From contig BDDD01001641.1 of assembly GCA_001972305.1 (NCBI GenBank), positions 124,001 through 188,000 on the forward strand: a stretch of DNA of 64,000 nt, written 5' to 3'. Source of the stretch: Cephalotus follicularis (taxonomy: Eukaryota; Streptophyta; Magnoliopsida; Oxalidales; Cephalotaceae). Positions 10,585 through 21,472 of this stretch are shown here, in pieces. Under the pieces are notes generated by a model that searched no databases, was not told the DNA's origin, and saw nothing but the letters and a program-made list of their open reading frames with translations. The stretch's first letter is position 1. The number at the start of each line of letters is the position of its first letter. A program made the translations under genes and the position numbers.

Positions 10585-11933
10585 CCCCTAGATGGCATGA
10601 GAATGGTCACTTGGGCTGAGTGAATTCAATAGGAGAGAAGGAGATTGATCGAGTAAGGAAATTCCATTCTCTCATTCTAAAAGTTTTTCCTCTGTTTACT
10701 TCTATCATTTTGCAGCAACTTGTTTTAATCATATCTTTTTCGTTTCTTAATTAAAATTCAAACGGTTGACTGTTATGAAAACTTTAAGATGTCCTCTATA
10801 ACTTTTATGTTTCATGTATCTCGATATTTTTCTTATTTCTGGACGAAATATTTCATTGAAAATTACTGCTCGTTTTCTGCTTACATGCAGTAACAGCCGC
10901 TTTAAAAATTCATTGCAGCTTCGTTACTCATCCAAAAATTATAAATTTTAACATTATGAAATCTTTGCGGTGTTGGATATAAGTTTTATGCTTTATGTTT
11001 TCTCTGGAAATGAATGTTTCTATATGAAATATCAGTTTTAAAAATATTGTACGATCCTATTTTATGAATATTTTGAGCCGATCACTCAAAGTATTGAGAA
11101 ATGATTTATGAAAAGTGAAAATTGATGAATTAAGATGAAAAAATCTTGGATTGCGATCCAAAGAGGGATGATAATGGAGTGTAGAGTGCTCGCGGACATG
11201 CATGTGATGTAAGGATAGTAATCGGGGAGTGCACAATGCCCCGGTGAAGCATGGTTCAGTTGGGTTCTTTGAGTTTATATAACCCCTCAGTTTTTTTATG
11301 AAATGTTCTTATTCATGAGATATGATCAGAAAAATAAAGAAATGAAAAGAAAATAGAATAGAATAAAAATGGATTTGATGAAGTATTTATTTTGAAACCC
11401 TTACTGGGCTATTTGAGCTCATTCCTTTTCAATGTTTTGTTTTTAAAAATTTTCCATGAAATGGTTGAACGTGGAATTTTGAGCTCTAAAAGGAGTTCAT
11501 AAAAGAAGTTTTGGAAGCATATATGTTATGTTTTCATGTTGTAATAATTCCGCTGTGTAATGTAATACGTCAAGTTATATGTAAATGTAAAGGTACTAGA
11601 AAGGATTGTTATGGTATATAGTAGTTTCAAATGAGAGTATGACGTTTTGAAGTTTAGTGTTCAAAGTTATAAAACATATTTGAGGTTATGAGAAATTAAT
11701 GAAAGATGTTAGCAATAAGCAAGATTTTTTATATATATTAGTTTCAATTAAGAGTATAATGATTCTAAAGTTTAGTCTTCAAAGTTGTAAGTAAATTTTG
11801 AAGTTATGAAGTTATTAAATACGATATAACATAGAGATTGTTAAATGATTTAATAGTTCATCCCCGTAATGCACCGACTCCTCGTAGTTTGCTTTGAGCT
11901 TTAGTGAACTCGGATCGGGGGCGTTACAAAGAA

Positions 11934-11945
11934 TGGTATCAGAGA
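11934..11945 (+). other. Primer binding site
   Basis: TGGTATCAGAGA, five bases after the LTR end, matches the plant initiator-methionine tRNA complement TGGTATCAGAGC with one mismatch. Confidence 0.85.
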
Positions 11946-12011
11946 ATTGAATATTGCTATATTTTAAGGATATAAACTGTGTGGAAATATTTACTGATCT
12001 GATTTCTTTAG

Positions 12012-12354
12012 ATGTCATCAAAGAGTGAGTCAGATCATTCGGAGACTAGTACAGGAATTAATAACTAGGAATCAGGAACTTTGCGAAAAGAAAGAAATTT
12101 TAGGAGGGATCATAGCGAAGAACCGAGAAGAATTTTATACTCGCATATATCAAATGGAAGAAGTGTATGGACAGGAGTTAGCAAGAAAGGATGAATGCTT
12201 TAAAGAAGTTAAGTCAAGTCTGAAAGTTCTTTTGAGGTATATTTGGGGAGTCCATGGAATAGTTATTCAAGGGGTTAGAGAAAATTTGAGGATGCTGATA
12301 AGGTATATTCTAGAAGAGATACCAGATAACACTACGTCTAACGACGAAGATTAG
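12012..12354 (+). pseudogene. Short ORF upstream of gag (unknown)
   Basis: An ATG at 12012 opens a frame that stops after 18 codons. A one-base shift continues into an open frame to 12354 of about 109 residues, rich in charged residues and leucine with heptad-like stretches (RNQELCEKKEIL, QMEEVYGQELARKDE). This looks like a coiled coil rather than a Gag capsid. It lies between the primer binding site and the gag ATG at 12524. I do not recognise it. It could be a 5' part of gag, an additional small ORF, or a chance frame. The acidic tail ends NTTSNDED. Confidence 0.45.
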
Positions 12355-12523
12355 AGTAGCAATGAAGAAGCTTTATGTAAGAAATGTATAGTGAATGTAA
12401 GATATGTGCAGATAAATGTAAATGTTAGTTTCCTTGTAAGGCATTGAGTATTAGAATTTAGTTGTTTTGCTTAAATGAGGAGAATTGTTTAAGGCTAAGA
12501 ACTAACATGTAAGTAGTAACAAG

Positions 12524-13320
12524 ATGGCTGACTTAAGATGAGGTCGCGGTCAAAGAAGGAATGTACCAATCAACGAAGAAAATAACTCTCTAACTGCAGT
12601 ATTAAATCAGTTAGCCCAAGCTATCACGAATAATAACAGTAAAAACCATCAAGTGCCTTTGCCAGTAAGGCCAACCCTAGAACAGTTTGCGAGGCAAGAT
12701 CCAAAGACCTTTTTGGGAGCAGTATATCCTATGGAAGCATAATCATGGATTCAAGGAAACGAAAAGATCTTCAAAGCCTTGAATTACACAGATCGTCAAA
12801 AGGTAGAGTTTTTGATCTATACGTGGGAAGGAGAAGCGGATCAGTGGTGGAAGATGATAGAGAGAATGAAGACACGTCGAGAATTGGAAGAGATGACGTG
12901 GGAAACGTTTAAGGAAATATTTATGGATAAATATTTTCCTCAAACAGTGAAAGATAAGATGGAGGAAGATTTCCTTCAATTGGAACAAGGTAAGTCCGAA
13001 TCGGTAGCTCAATACGAGGCAAATTTTGCAAGGTTGTCAAGATACGCTACTCACATGGTGTCGACGGAGCAAAGAAGAGCGAATAGGTTCTACAAGGGTT
13101 TGAAACCCAACATTCGAAGATTTTTGATAGCGCTGGATCCGCAACCTACGAAGCGGTGTTGAAAGTTGCGATAACTAGAAGTACCAACAAAAGCAGACGG
13201 ACAAAGGACAAGGAAAGAGGAAGGTAGGCAAATCCTCTAGCAATAGCAGCAAGAAAGGAAAGTCTGATGGAGAAAGAGAGGATGGAGCTCAACAACCTAG
13301 AGCACCGACTAGGACATATG
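12524..13320 (+). pseudogene. Chromovirus gag (broken)
   Basis: From ATG 12524 the frame reads through an early TGA (12539) and a TAA near 12741. It then gives a clear Retrotrans_gag region: NYTDRQKVEFLIYTWEGEAD, WETFKEIFMDKYFPQTVKD and QYEANFARLSRYATHM, followed by RRANRFYKGLKPNIRRF. After about 13140 the coding frame shifts by one (SATYEAVLKVAI lies in the next frame). Gag makes the particle shell. The usual CCHC zinc knuckle (C-x2-C-x4-H-x4-C) is not seen between the capsid part and the protease. Instead there is a Ser/Lys/Gly-rich stretch, so it was probably deleted. Dead by several lesions. Confidence 0.88.
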
Positions 13321-13322
13321 CC

Positions 13323-13911
13323 ATGACAGCTAAAGGTGTGGAAGATCCTAATGACGTTGTGACAGGTACTTTACCTATATGCTCCAAAATTGCTCATATA
13401 TTGTTTGATACGGGAGCAACACATTCAATTGTGTCCTTATCGTTTATGCATTATTTAAGTACCCCGTCACAAAATTTGGAGATAAGTTTAACAGTTGAAA
13501 CACCCAGTGGTAACACCCTGATAGCTGATATAGTATATAGATCATGTGGAATAAAGCTTTATGATAGGAACATGCTGGTAGACCTAGTACCTCTAGCAAT
13601 CCTAAATTTTGACGTAAAGGCATGGATTGGCTTTCGGCAAATCATGCCAGGGTTGATTGTTAGAAGAAGGAGGTTAGGTTTACTATGCCCGATCAACCGG
13701 AGTTTGTTTACCGGGGCGAAGAAGTCAGTAAACCCCTAAGTTTCATATCAGCAATCCAAGCTAAACAATTGTTAAGAAGCGGCTGTGAAGGTTACCTCGC
13801 GTATGTGGTAGACACCGATGAAGAGAAGATAAAGATAGAAGATGTTCATATTATTAAGGAGTTTACGGTGTTTCTCGAATATCTACCGGGTATACCACTT
13901 GATCGAGAGAT
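13323..13911 (+). pseudogene. Chromovirus aspartic protease and linker (broken)
   Basis: The retropepsin signature FDTGATHSIVS is at about residues 29-39 of the open frame starting 13323, preceded by a GTLPI segment. The D-T-G-A active site is intact. Around 13620 the frame slips: the conserved G-M-D-W-L region is split over two frames. The linker to RT continues in the frame open from 13685 (PEFVYRG, LLRSGCEGYLAYV, and EYLPGIPLDREI at the very end). The coding stretch is cut at codon level by the 13912-16386 solo LTR, and resumes at 16387 with EFAIDLVPG. The protease would cleave the Gag-Pol precursor. Confidence 0.88.
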
Positions 13912-14132
13912 TGTAACGACCCGAATTCCCTTTTTGTACTGTTCATGCATACCTTGTATTGTATCGTACCGTATTGAATTGTATTGAATCGAATTGTACT
14001 GTTTTGACTTGTACTGTACCATATTGTATTGTACTGACTAGAAATAAAGTATATACCTATTGGTTATAGATGGAATGTATGCATATATAATCGGGATTTT
14101 GGACTGAGTTTTGGAGGAGTAATAGGATTGAC

Positions 14133-14140
14133 TATATAAG
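14133..14140 (+). promoter_or_regulatory. TATA box of the 13912 LTR
   Basis: TATATAAG within GACTATATAAGTCAA. The same sequence is found on the minus strand in the related LTR at 60086-60093. Confidence 0.55.
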
Positions 14141-14629
14141 TCAACCCCTTTCTCTTTTCTCTCATTCTCCTTCTCCATCTCCCTCTCTCTACACTTCTTC
14201 TCTCTTCCTAGCTGAGTAATCCCCATAGCTCCTCTGGATTGGCCTTCTCCATCAACAAAGATAGAATTTGCAAGTGATAGCACACCAATTGAACGAGAAA
14301 AGAGAGTGGGCTCCTGGGAATCTTCGGCTTTGATCGATTGTTTGTTCAACCGTTAAAGCTGTTATAATAGGTAGGAGTTCTTACTTGAATTGCCTACAAC
14401 TTGTATAGATTGATTGATTAAATAGAATGAATGTATTGAGTGAATTGTAGGTTCTAGGGTTTTTATTAAATCCTTAGCCAAATTGATATAGAAGATGATA
14501 GAAATTGTAAATTGAAGGTAGTAACTTGTCTTACTAACCTTAAGTGATTGATTTTAACACTTGGTTTTCAAAGAATGGGTTTTTGACATGAGATTTGGCT
14601 AATTTTCTACATAAAATTGACCCTGCCAA

Positions 14630-14955
14630 GCAAAGACATCGATCCTTAGCCCATGGACGTCGATGTCTTTTGCTTGAAATGCCGCATCCTTGATTTCTGC
14701 AGCAAAGACATCGATGTCTTTCAAAGACATCGACGTCTTTGCCAAGGATGTCTCCTTTTTTGAAGAAGACATCGATGCGCATTTACAGGCTATTTTTGAT
14801 GAAACGCGTCGACGCCTTTTCCCAAGGATATCGACGCCTTCAAACCAGATTTCTATACAAATAGAGAAAGACATCGATGTCCTTCTATAGTTTTAAAGAA
14901 GTGCCCTGAAACGCATCGACGTCTTCCGCCAAAGACATCGACGCCTTCAGTGCAT
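14630..14955 (+). repeat. GACATCGATGTCTTT motif cluster in the 13912 LTR
   Basis: About a dozen units of AAGACATCGATGTCTTT and variants (GACATCGACGTCTTT, ACGCGTCGACGCCTT, GGATATCGACGCCTT) occur downstream of the TATA box, so in the transcribed leader. Many units are near-perfect palindromes of up to 14 bp centred on ATCGAT. Confidence 0.9.
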
Positions 14956-15449
14956 AATGGAATTTTAACTGTTTTAAAGCTGGTTTTCAAGTCCTTTTCA
15001 CATTGCCACTTGACCAGAGCCTCACTTGAGGTATTTAAGCGCTTGAACACAGTTTTCCACGGTTTTCAAAGATTGGATTGATAAATTGATAGGGTGACAA
15101 CTTGAGCCATAGGCGACGATCCAGTGACTTTCACCAACCAGATAGATACTTCTCCTTATCTCGTTGCTTCGATTGTCACTGTCTATTGGCTACTAACCGG
15201 TTGATTGATTGATTGTTTGAGCCATAAGTGTTGTGAGTCTAAGTTCGAGACGTTGGACGCTCATTCCCATTTCTCCATTAGACATCACCACTTATCGGCA
15301 ATTGTACTGACAGATTGATTGATTGTATGGTATGAATCCTATAGAGTGACCTTATGATTCGTATTGACATATTAGGTTGTCGGCTCTGTCCACCTATTTC
15401 GTCGATCGTCTCATTTATTGTATTGACTACTCCCTTACAGTCGAATTTA

Positions 15450-15618
15450 CCGATTGATGCTCCCGGAGGGTTATAGCTCCCTAACGGTTTAGTAGCTCCC
15501 CCATGGCTGTAGCACATCGGTATTGTTAATGATTGACGATTGATGCTCCCGGAGGGTTGTAGCTCTCTAACGGTTTGGTAGCTCCCCCATGGTTGTAGCT
15601 CATCGATATTGTATTGAC
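15450..15618 (+). repeat. Two-copy tandem repeat of about 83 bp in the 13912 LTR
   Basis: The unit beginning TTGATGCTCCCGGAGGGTT and containing GTAGCTCCCCCATGG and a CATCG(G/A)TATTG end occurs twice in direct orientation with few changes (about 15453 and 15539). Confidence 0.8.
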
Positions 15619-16386
15619 CCAGCCATAGGCTGGAAGACCTATGAGTCCCAAACCTGATCAGTTTAAGACAAATGGGTGGATCTCCCACCTTTTTCGAAGG
15701 ACTACCTTCCGTGTGATTGATCATTACTTCTGATTGACATTGTACTGACCCGAGGTCGCACGCTTTATGGATATGATTGTTTGATTGGGTGTTTGATACA
15801 CCACCACTGAGTGTCTGCCATTGATTGATTGTTATAGATCCTATCCATATGCTCTGTTATGGGCCAGTGACATACAGATAATAGATCGCCAATTGTATTC
15901 ATGCATTGTTATTGTACACAACACATTTATATTGCATAAACTGTCACCGATACTACATATTGTACATGCATACATGCTGCATGGGGTTTCTGCTTAGCCT
16001 TGTGGCTAACCCCATCCTTCGGGGTGGGGCTGTGTTGTACTTTTATGTGCGGCATAGGTAGGGCGACAGGTAGCAGCGGACATAAGGATTGAACTACGAC
16101 GCGATCGTATGACAGTTGGATGTGACAGAGCTACCTTACAGTTCGTACTGATGAGACTGAAGACAAGTTTTGTATGGATAATATGTTACACAGAATGACT
16201 GGGATTGTATTGTAACCGGATAAGTGTTGCATTATTATGAATATTTTGTACTGTATCTTCCGCTTATGACATGTATTGAAACGTTTTAAGTTTTTCGCAT
16301 TTTTATATTGCTAGTCCCGACCACTGTATTGTATATTGGAATGAGCGTAATGCCACGTGTCCGTTCTGCGGGCGCGGGGTGTTACA

Positions 16387-17135
16387 GAATAGAGTTTGCA
16401 ATTGACTTAGTACCCGGAAGAGTCCCTATCCTATGGTGCCGACCGAGTTAAAAGAATTGAAAAATCAGTTATAAGAACTTTTGGATAAAGAATTCATCCG
16501 ACCGAGTGTATCACCATGGGGTGCAACGGTGTTGTTTGTAAAGAAGAAGGATGGCACGATGAGACTCTATATCGATTACTGAGAATTAAATCGAGTTACC
16601 ATCAAGAATAAGTATCCACTGCCAAGGATCGATGATTTATTTGATCAGCTCAAGAATGCTCGATAATTCTCGAAGATTGATCTTCGATCGGGTTATCATC
16701 AAGTAAAGGTGAAGGAATATGATATACTAAAAAACTGCTTTCCAAACGAGATATGGACATTAAGAGTTTTTGGTAATGTCATTTGGATTGACAAATGCTC
16801 CAGCTGCATTTATGGATTTGATGAATAAGGTATTCAGCAAATTTTTGGACCAGTTCATGATAGTTTTTATCGACGACATATTAGTGTACTCAAAGAGTCA
16901 AGCGGAGCATGAAAAGCATTTGACCAGTGTGCTGCAAACGCTAAGGAGGGAACAACTTTATGCTAAGTTTAGCAAGTGCCAATTTTGGATGAAGGAGATA
17001 TCCTTTTTGGGTCATGTAATTTCAAGAGAAGGTATTTCAAAGGACACTGCTAAGACTAAGGCAATAAGAGAATGGCAAAGACAACTGTCGGTAGCAGAAA
17101 TACGAAGTTTTCTTGGATTGGCAGGCTACAACTAA
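16387..17135 (+). pseudogene. Chromovirus reverse transcriptase (broken)
   Basis: Resumes with EFAIDLVPG after the inserted LTR. Several stops and small shifts occur before 16760. From 16770 an open frame of 121 codons carries [18 protein letters not shown], then the catalytic FIDDILVYS (D-D at about 16872-16877, intact), then [17 protein letters not shown] and [11 protein letters not shown] copies the genomic RNA into DNA inside the particle. The first half is too damaged to work (for example a stop after an IDY motif near 16579). Confidence 0.92.
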
Positions 17136-17470
17136 AGGTTCGTTGAAAATTTCTCTCGCATCGCGAACCCTCTGACAAGGTTAACACAGAAGAATGTTAA
17201 GTTCGAATGGTCTGATCAATGCGAAGAGAGTTTCTTGGAGTTGAAGTAGAGATTGATGAATGCACCAATACTAACTTTACCATCTGAATCAGAAAGTTTT
17301 GTGGTATATAGAGATGCTTCTCACAAAGGACTTAGTTGCATGCTGATGCAACAAGGGAAAGTGATTGCTTATGCTTCCAAACAGCTTAAGGTGCACGAAC
17401 AGAATTATCCTACTCATGACCTTGAATTGGCTACGGTTATTTTTGCACTCAATATTTGGCAACAATGATT
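17136..17470 (+). pseudogene. RT connection and RNase H (broken)
   Basis: After a stop that replaces the residue following GLAGYN, the frame gives FVENFSRIANPLTRLTQK, then a stop near 17249. From 17253 comes the RNase H domain with [30 protein letters not shown] and [19 protein letters not shown]. The first acidic residue of the domain is kept in DAS and the E in DLELA. RNase H removes the RNA strand after copying. The frame ends in TGA just after the NIWQQ segment. Confidence 0.88.
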
Positions 17471-18235
17471 ACCGCACAAGAGAAGTTATTGAGGGATTTC
17501 CAAATAATGAACTTGGAAGCTAGAAAGCAAGGAGAAGGAGCTTACTTATCTCAAGTCATAGCTCGACCATCTTTAGTTGAATGAATCAAGCAATCTCAAT
17601 TTGATGATCCGGAACTTAAGAAGATAGCGGACGGAGGTGTCGAACGCCTATATGTTGGGATGAAGTAGGAGAAAGGAAGTTATTGGGACCAGAAATGGTA
17701 CAAATAACAAATGAGAAAGTAAGGTTAATTCGAAAGCATTTACTAGCAGCCAAAAGTAGACAAAAGAGCTATGTTGATAAGTGACAAAGGGAGTTACAAT
17801 TTGGAGTGGGAGATCATGTTTTCTTAAAGGTATCACCTTGGAAAGGAGTAATTAGATTTGGCAAGAAAGGAAAGCTTAGTCCACGATACATTGGACCATT
17901 TAAGATTTTGGAAAGAATTGGAGAAGTTGCGTATAGGCTCCCATTGCCACCAAATCTCTCTTACGTTCACAATGTATTTCATGTGTCTCTACTTCAGAAA
18001 TATATGGCCAACCCATCTCATGTTCTACAAGTCGAACCAATGCAGGTGCATGAAGGCTTATCATATAACGAACGATCGATGGAGATTTTGGATTATAAAG
18101 AACAAGTTCTGCGGACCAAGACAATTCCATTAGTAAAGTGTTGTGGAGGAATCATGAAGTCGAAGAAGCTACTTGGAAATTGGAAGAAACAATGAGACAA
18201 GAATACCCTTATCTTTTTAAGTCTGTTGTGAAACA
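17471..18235 (+). pseudogene. Integrase remnant with C-terminal chromodomain; catalytic core deleted
   Basis: 17480-17640 gives an N-terminal linker (QGEGAYLSQVIARPSLVE, DDPELKKI). At about 17640-17645 it jumps straight to a segment from after the catalytic core (PICWDEVGERKLLGPEMVQ). Thus the HHCC zinc-binding part and the D-D-E core are absent. 17806-18195 then holds [32 protein letters not shown] (GPF/Y motif) and a chromodomain start ([14 protein letters not shown]). Its end (TIPLVK, then a WRNH-EEATW segment) is split by a one-base frameshift near 18139. The chromodomain would steer integration to marked chromatin. The 3' LTR begins at 18272. Confidence 0.9.
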
Positions 18236-18271
18236 AATTTTGAGGACAAAAGTTTTGTAAGAATGGTAGAA

Positions 18272-19761
18272 TGTAACAACTGGAATTTTTGTTGAAATTA
18301 TTGTTTATGGAAATGTACTTGCTCTATGTCTTGTGTGTTGTGGAGCATGTTGTTTTGCATGGTATATTGTTAAGTATTAGCTGAACTGAAGAAAAGCATC
18401 GACTGTCTAATGAAGCGCCAACAGTTAGTTTAAGCGCCGACGGTTCCATATAAAGCGGTGATGCTTAAGTAGTAAACCGACGATGCTTGTACCCCTACCA
18501 ACGACGCTTTAAAATAGTACGTTTTCGTCTTTGGCATCACCTTCAACCGACGACGCTTCATACGAAGGCAACAGCGCTTTGTGGAAACCGGCGACTCTTG
18601 GCTTCAAAGCGGCAGCGCTTTGTCTGTGCAGAAATGTCCAAATTCAGAGTTCGACTTTTTTCGGCAAGCTTAAGATCTTATTTTATAGTAAGCAAGGGAC
18701 ATGTGTCAAGTTAGGGAGTGAGGAATTCAGATAGTTTTAGCCATGTGTCAAGCTTAGAATGATGGTGACATGTGTCACGAAGCTAGAAAAGAGAGAGAAA
18801 TGATATTTCATCACATGGGCAAGTTGCATGCTAGGTGGCAAGTTTTTGGTGGAAGAAGCATGGTGACTCATGGGGGGCACTAGCTACTATATAAACCCCT
18901 ATATGGCATGAGAATGGTCACTTGGGCTGAGTGAATTCAATAGGAGAGAAGGAGATTGATCAAGTAAGGAAATTCCATTCTCTCATTCTAAAAGTTTTTC
19001 CTCTGTTTACTTCTATCATTTTGAATCAACTTCTTTTAATCATATATTTTTCGTTTCTTAATGAAAATTCAAATAGTTAAATGTTATGAAAACTTTAAGA
19101 TGTCCTCTATAACTTTTATGTTTCATGTATCTCGATATTTTGCTGATTTCTAGACGAAATATTTCATTGAAAATTACTGCTCATTTTCTGCTTACATGTA
19201 GTAATAGCCACTTTAAAAATTCATTGCAGCTGTGTTACTCATCCAAAAATTATACATTTTACCATTATGAAATCTTTGAGGTGTTAGCTATAACTTTTAT
19301 GCTTTATGTTTTCTCTGGAAATGAATTTTTCTATATGAAATATCAGTTTTTAAAATGTTGTACAATCTTGTTTTATGAATATTTTGAACTGATCACTCAA
19401 ATTATTGAGAAATGATTTATGAAATGTGAAAAGTAATGAACTGAGATGAAAAACTCTTGGATTGCGATCCAAAGAGGGATGATAATGGAGTGTAGAGTGC
19501 TCGTGGACATGCATGTGATGTAAGGATAGTAATTGGGGAGTGCACAATGCCCCAGTGAAGTATGGTTCAGTTGGGTTCTTTGAGTTTATATAACCCCTCA
19601 AAGTTTAGTCTTCAAAGTTGTAAGTATATTTTGAAGTTATGAAGTTATTGAATACGATATAACATCGAGATTGTTAAATGATTTAATAGTTCACCCCCAT
19701 AACGCACCGACTCCTGGTAGTTTGCTTTGAACTTTAGTGAACTCGGATCGGGGGCGTTACA
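18272..19761 (+). mobile_element. 3' LTR of the chromovirus
   Basis: Starts TGTAACAACTGG and ends GGGGGCGTTACA, 1490 bp. Its TATA box is at 18888-18895. Compared with the 5' LTR it lacks about 480 bp just after ATAACCCCTCA (junction near 19598), so a deletion occurred in this copy (or the 5' copy gained sequence). Confidence 0.95.
18396..18625 (+). repeat. Motif cluster in the 3' LTR, copy of 10085-10315
   Basis: Same units as in the 5' LTR (GCGCCGACGGTT, AAAGCGGTGATGCTT, CCGACGACGCTT, CAAAGCGGCAGCGCTTTG), with point differences. Confidence 0.8.
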
Positions 19762-20494
19762 ATTAACACTCACGATCTGCGTTGCGGATAAGTTTGGTGA
19801 ATAAGCTCTAGCCAACACTTCTGGCAGATAGGCTCACCTCCGTAGTCAGTGATACACTCCGATCACTAGACCATCGGAAATTAGCAGAGATAAACAGTAC
19901 AGTACAATATAGCAGTATTAAATATATAATATGTAATATAACAGTAGTTTTCTTTTAAGAAAACGGTAAAACAGTTCAGTAAAATCTCATTTTTAGAAAA
20001 CAGTAAAACACTTCAATAAGTACCCATTTTGAGGAAACAGTTACAGTACACTGAGTTTTCATTTAAGAAAATAATAAAACACTTCAGTAGTTCTCACTTG
20101 GAGAAATCAGTACAATAACACTAAGTTTTCTTTTAAAAACAGTAGTTGAAAACCTTAAATTATGCATATAGCATTCGATAAGTAAGATCCTTGAAATCAC
20201 TTTAGAACAGTAGTATTTATGAAACACTTTGATAGATATACAATATCTATAACAGTAGCAGTAGTAATATGTAATTGCATAACAGTAACACTATCAGTTC
20301 AAGGATCAAATAGTAAGCAATACAATCAATATCAATTTATGCCAATCATCCAAAGAATGCATAAGTCGTTCAATTTCGGTATCTTGATTACACATAGCAG
20401 AGGTTGATTATTGGAATCATCCCTTATGGAAGCTAGTGTAATTACAGGCAATTTAGCCTCAACAATACACTTAAGTGTCAAAAATATCCCCTAA

Positions 20495-20650
20495 CAATCG
20501 ACTGTTTCTATTATAAGTCGGCTGTTTCCTTGCACAGACAACTGTTCTTAAGGATTAGTCAACTGTTTACCTTGAGTAGTCAAGTGTTTATCCAAAACAG
20601 TCTGCTGTATACATTGAGTAGTCGACTGTTATTATGAATAGTCGGCTGTT
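20495..20650 (-). repeat. GTCGACTGTT motif cluster, first block
   Basis: About seven units such as CGACTGTTTCT, GTCGGCTGTTT, GTCAACTGTTT and GTAGTCGACTGTTA, the counterpart of 2113-2255 in the plus-strand relative. Confidence 0.8.
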
Positions 20651-21394
20651 TTCCCCAGAATATCAATTCACATAAGAAAACAGTAAAACAGAACATGCTT
20701 GTCACATTTCAATTCACTCCAATTCAACATGCAATCAAATACCAACCATCTCAACACGATATGCATGCTATATTTTCAGAGTCATACATAAATCCTACAA
20801 CCTACCTCAAATCGCTATCCCAGAATCAATTGAGTGATTCTTCTCTTTGAGTTCCAATATTCTACCAATTCAACTCCAAGTTCCAGAATTCAACTACAGT
20901 TGCATGTTAACAGTAGGTATAGAGAACAAAATCAGTATGGATATACCAATTGAATAAGTATAACAATAACTAAAATCATAACAGAAGATTACCAGTCAAT
21001 TTCCATGCTTCCTAAATCCACTTTAAACTCCAAATTTCAATATGCTCACAGTGACAGTTGATTTCCTTTCTTTCAAACGTTCTAACACTCTCATACACTA
21101 GATGATATAAAGGAATTCATTTACGAATTTCCTCTGATTCCACTAACTCAAGTTTTCAGTCTTTTCTTCTTTTATCTCTCTCCACTGTTTTGTTTTCTTT
21201 CTCTTTTGTTTTGCAGGTGGAAATGACTCAGGACACACATTCCTTAGTCACTCAATAGCTGGCGCCTTATCTTGGCATTGCTTGATACGTTTCCATTCCA
21301 TTCACGCAAGCATAACACCTGTCCCACTGATTCACGCCTTGCTCTGTTTTCAATTGCCATGCACAGACACCTGTCTGAGCTTTCCCAGTAGACC

Positions 21395-21472
21395 GTTTCC
21401 TCTAACAGTTGACTATTCCTTCATGAGTCCACCAGTCGACTATTCCTTCATGAGTCGACAGTCGACTGTCAA
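21395..21472 (-). repeat. GTCGACTATT / GTCGACTGTC motif cluster, second block
   Basis: Four to five units (AACAGTTGACTATT, CAGTCGACTATTCC, GACAGTCGACTGTC) lie about 195-270 bp from the LTR start, matching the U3 cluster at 1135-1215. Confidence 0.8.

Larger units (their letters stand above)
9957..11928 (+). mobile_element. 5' LTR of the chromovirus
   Basis: Starts TGTAACAACCAG and ends GGGGGCGTTACA, 1972 bp. It aligns with the 3' LTR at 18272-19761 over its whole length, except for about 480 bp (roughly 11289-11770) that the 3' copy lacks. A TATA box TATATAAA is at 10577-10584. Confidence 0.95.
13907..16391 (+). mobile_element. Solo LTR 13912-16386 inside the chromovirus pol
   Basis: Starts TGTAACGACCCG (13912) and ends GGTGTTACA (16386), 2475 bp. 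The left flank is GAGAT (13907-13911). The right flank GAATA fits GAGATA with one base deleted. Joining the flanks restores the run from the protease linker into the RT start, so this is a clean insertion. TATA box TATATAAG at 14133-14140. Same family as the minus-strand 3' LTR at 57835-60283: both have CATCGATGTC clusters and matching ends GGGCGCGGGGTGT(T/C)ACA. Confidence 0.92.
9952..19766 (+). mobile_element. Ty3/gypsy chromodomain-type element 9957-19761 with ATTAA target duplication
   Basis: A structurally complete but dead LTR retrotransposon: 5' LTR 9957-11928, primer binding site 11934, upstream ORF, gag, protease, (solo LTR insertion 13912-16386), RT, RNase H, truncated integrase with chromodomain, 3' LTR 18272-19761. 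TSD ATTAA is perfect at 9952-9956 and 19762-19766. Domain order PR-RT-RH-IN is that of Ty3/gypsy, and the C-terminal chromodomain marks it as a chromovirus. The integrase core is missing, the gag zinc knuckle is not seen, and many stops and frameshifts are present. Confidence 0.95.

Noticed and set aside
15278-15724. 148-codon minus-strand open frame
   Set aside because: It lies in a solo LTR over a two-copy tandem repeat, with no domain and no conservation as a frame in the related LTR at 57835-60283.
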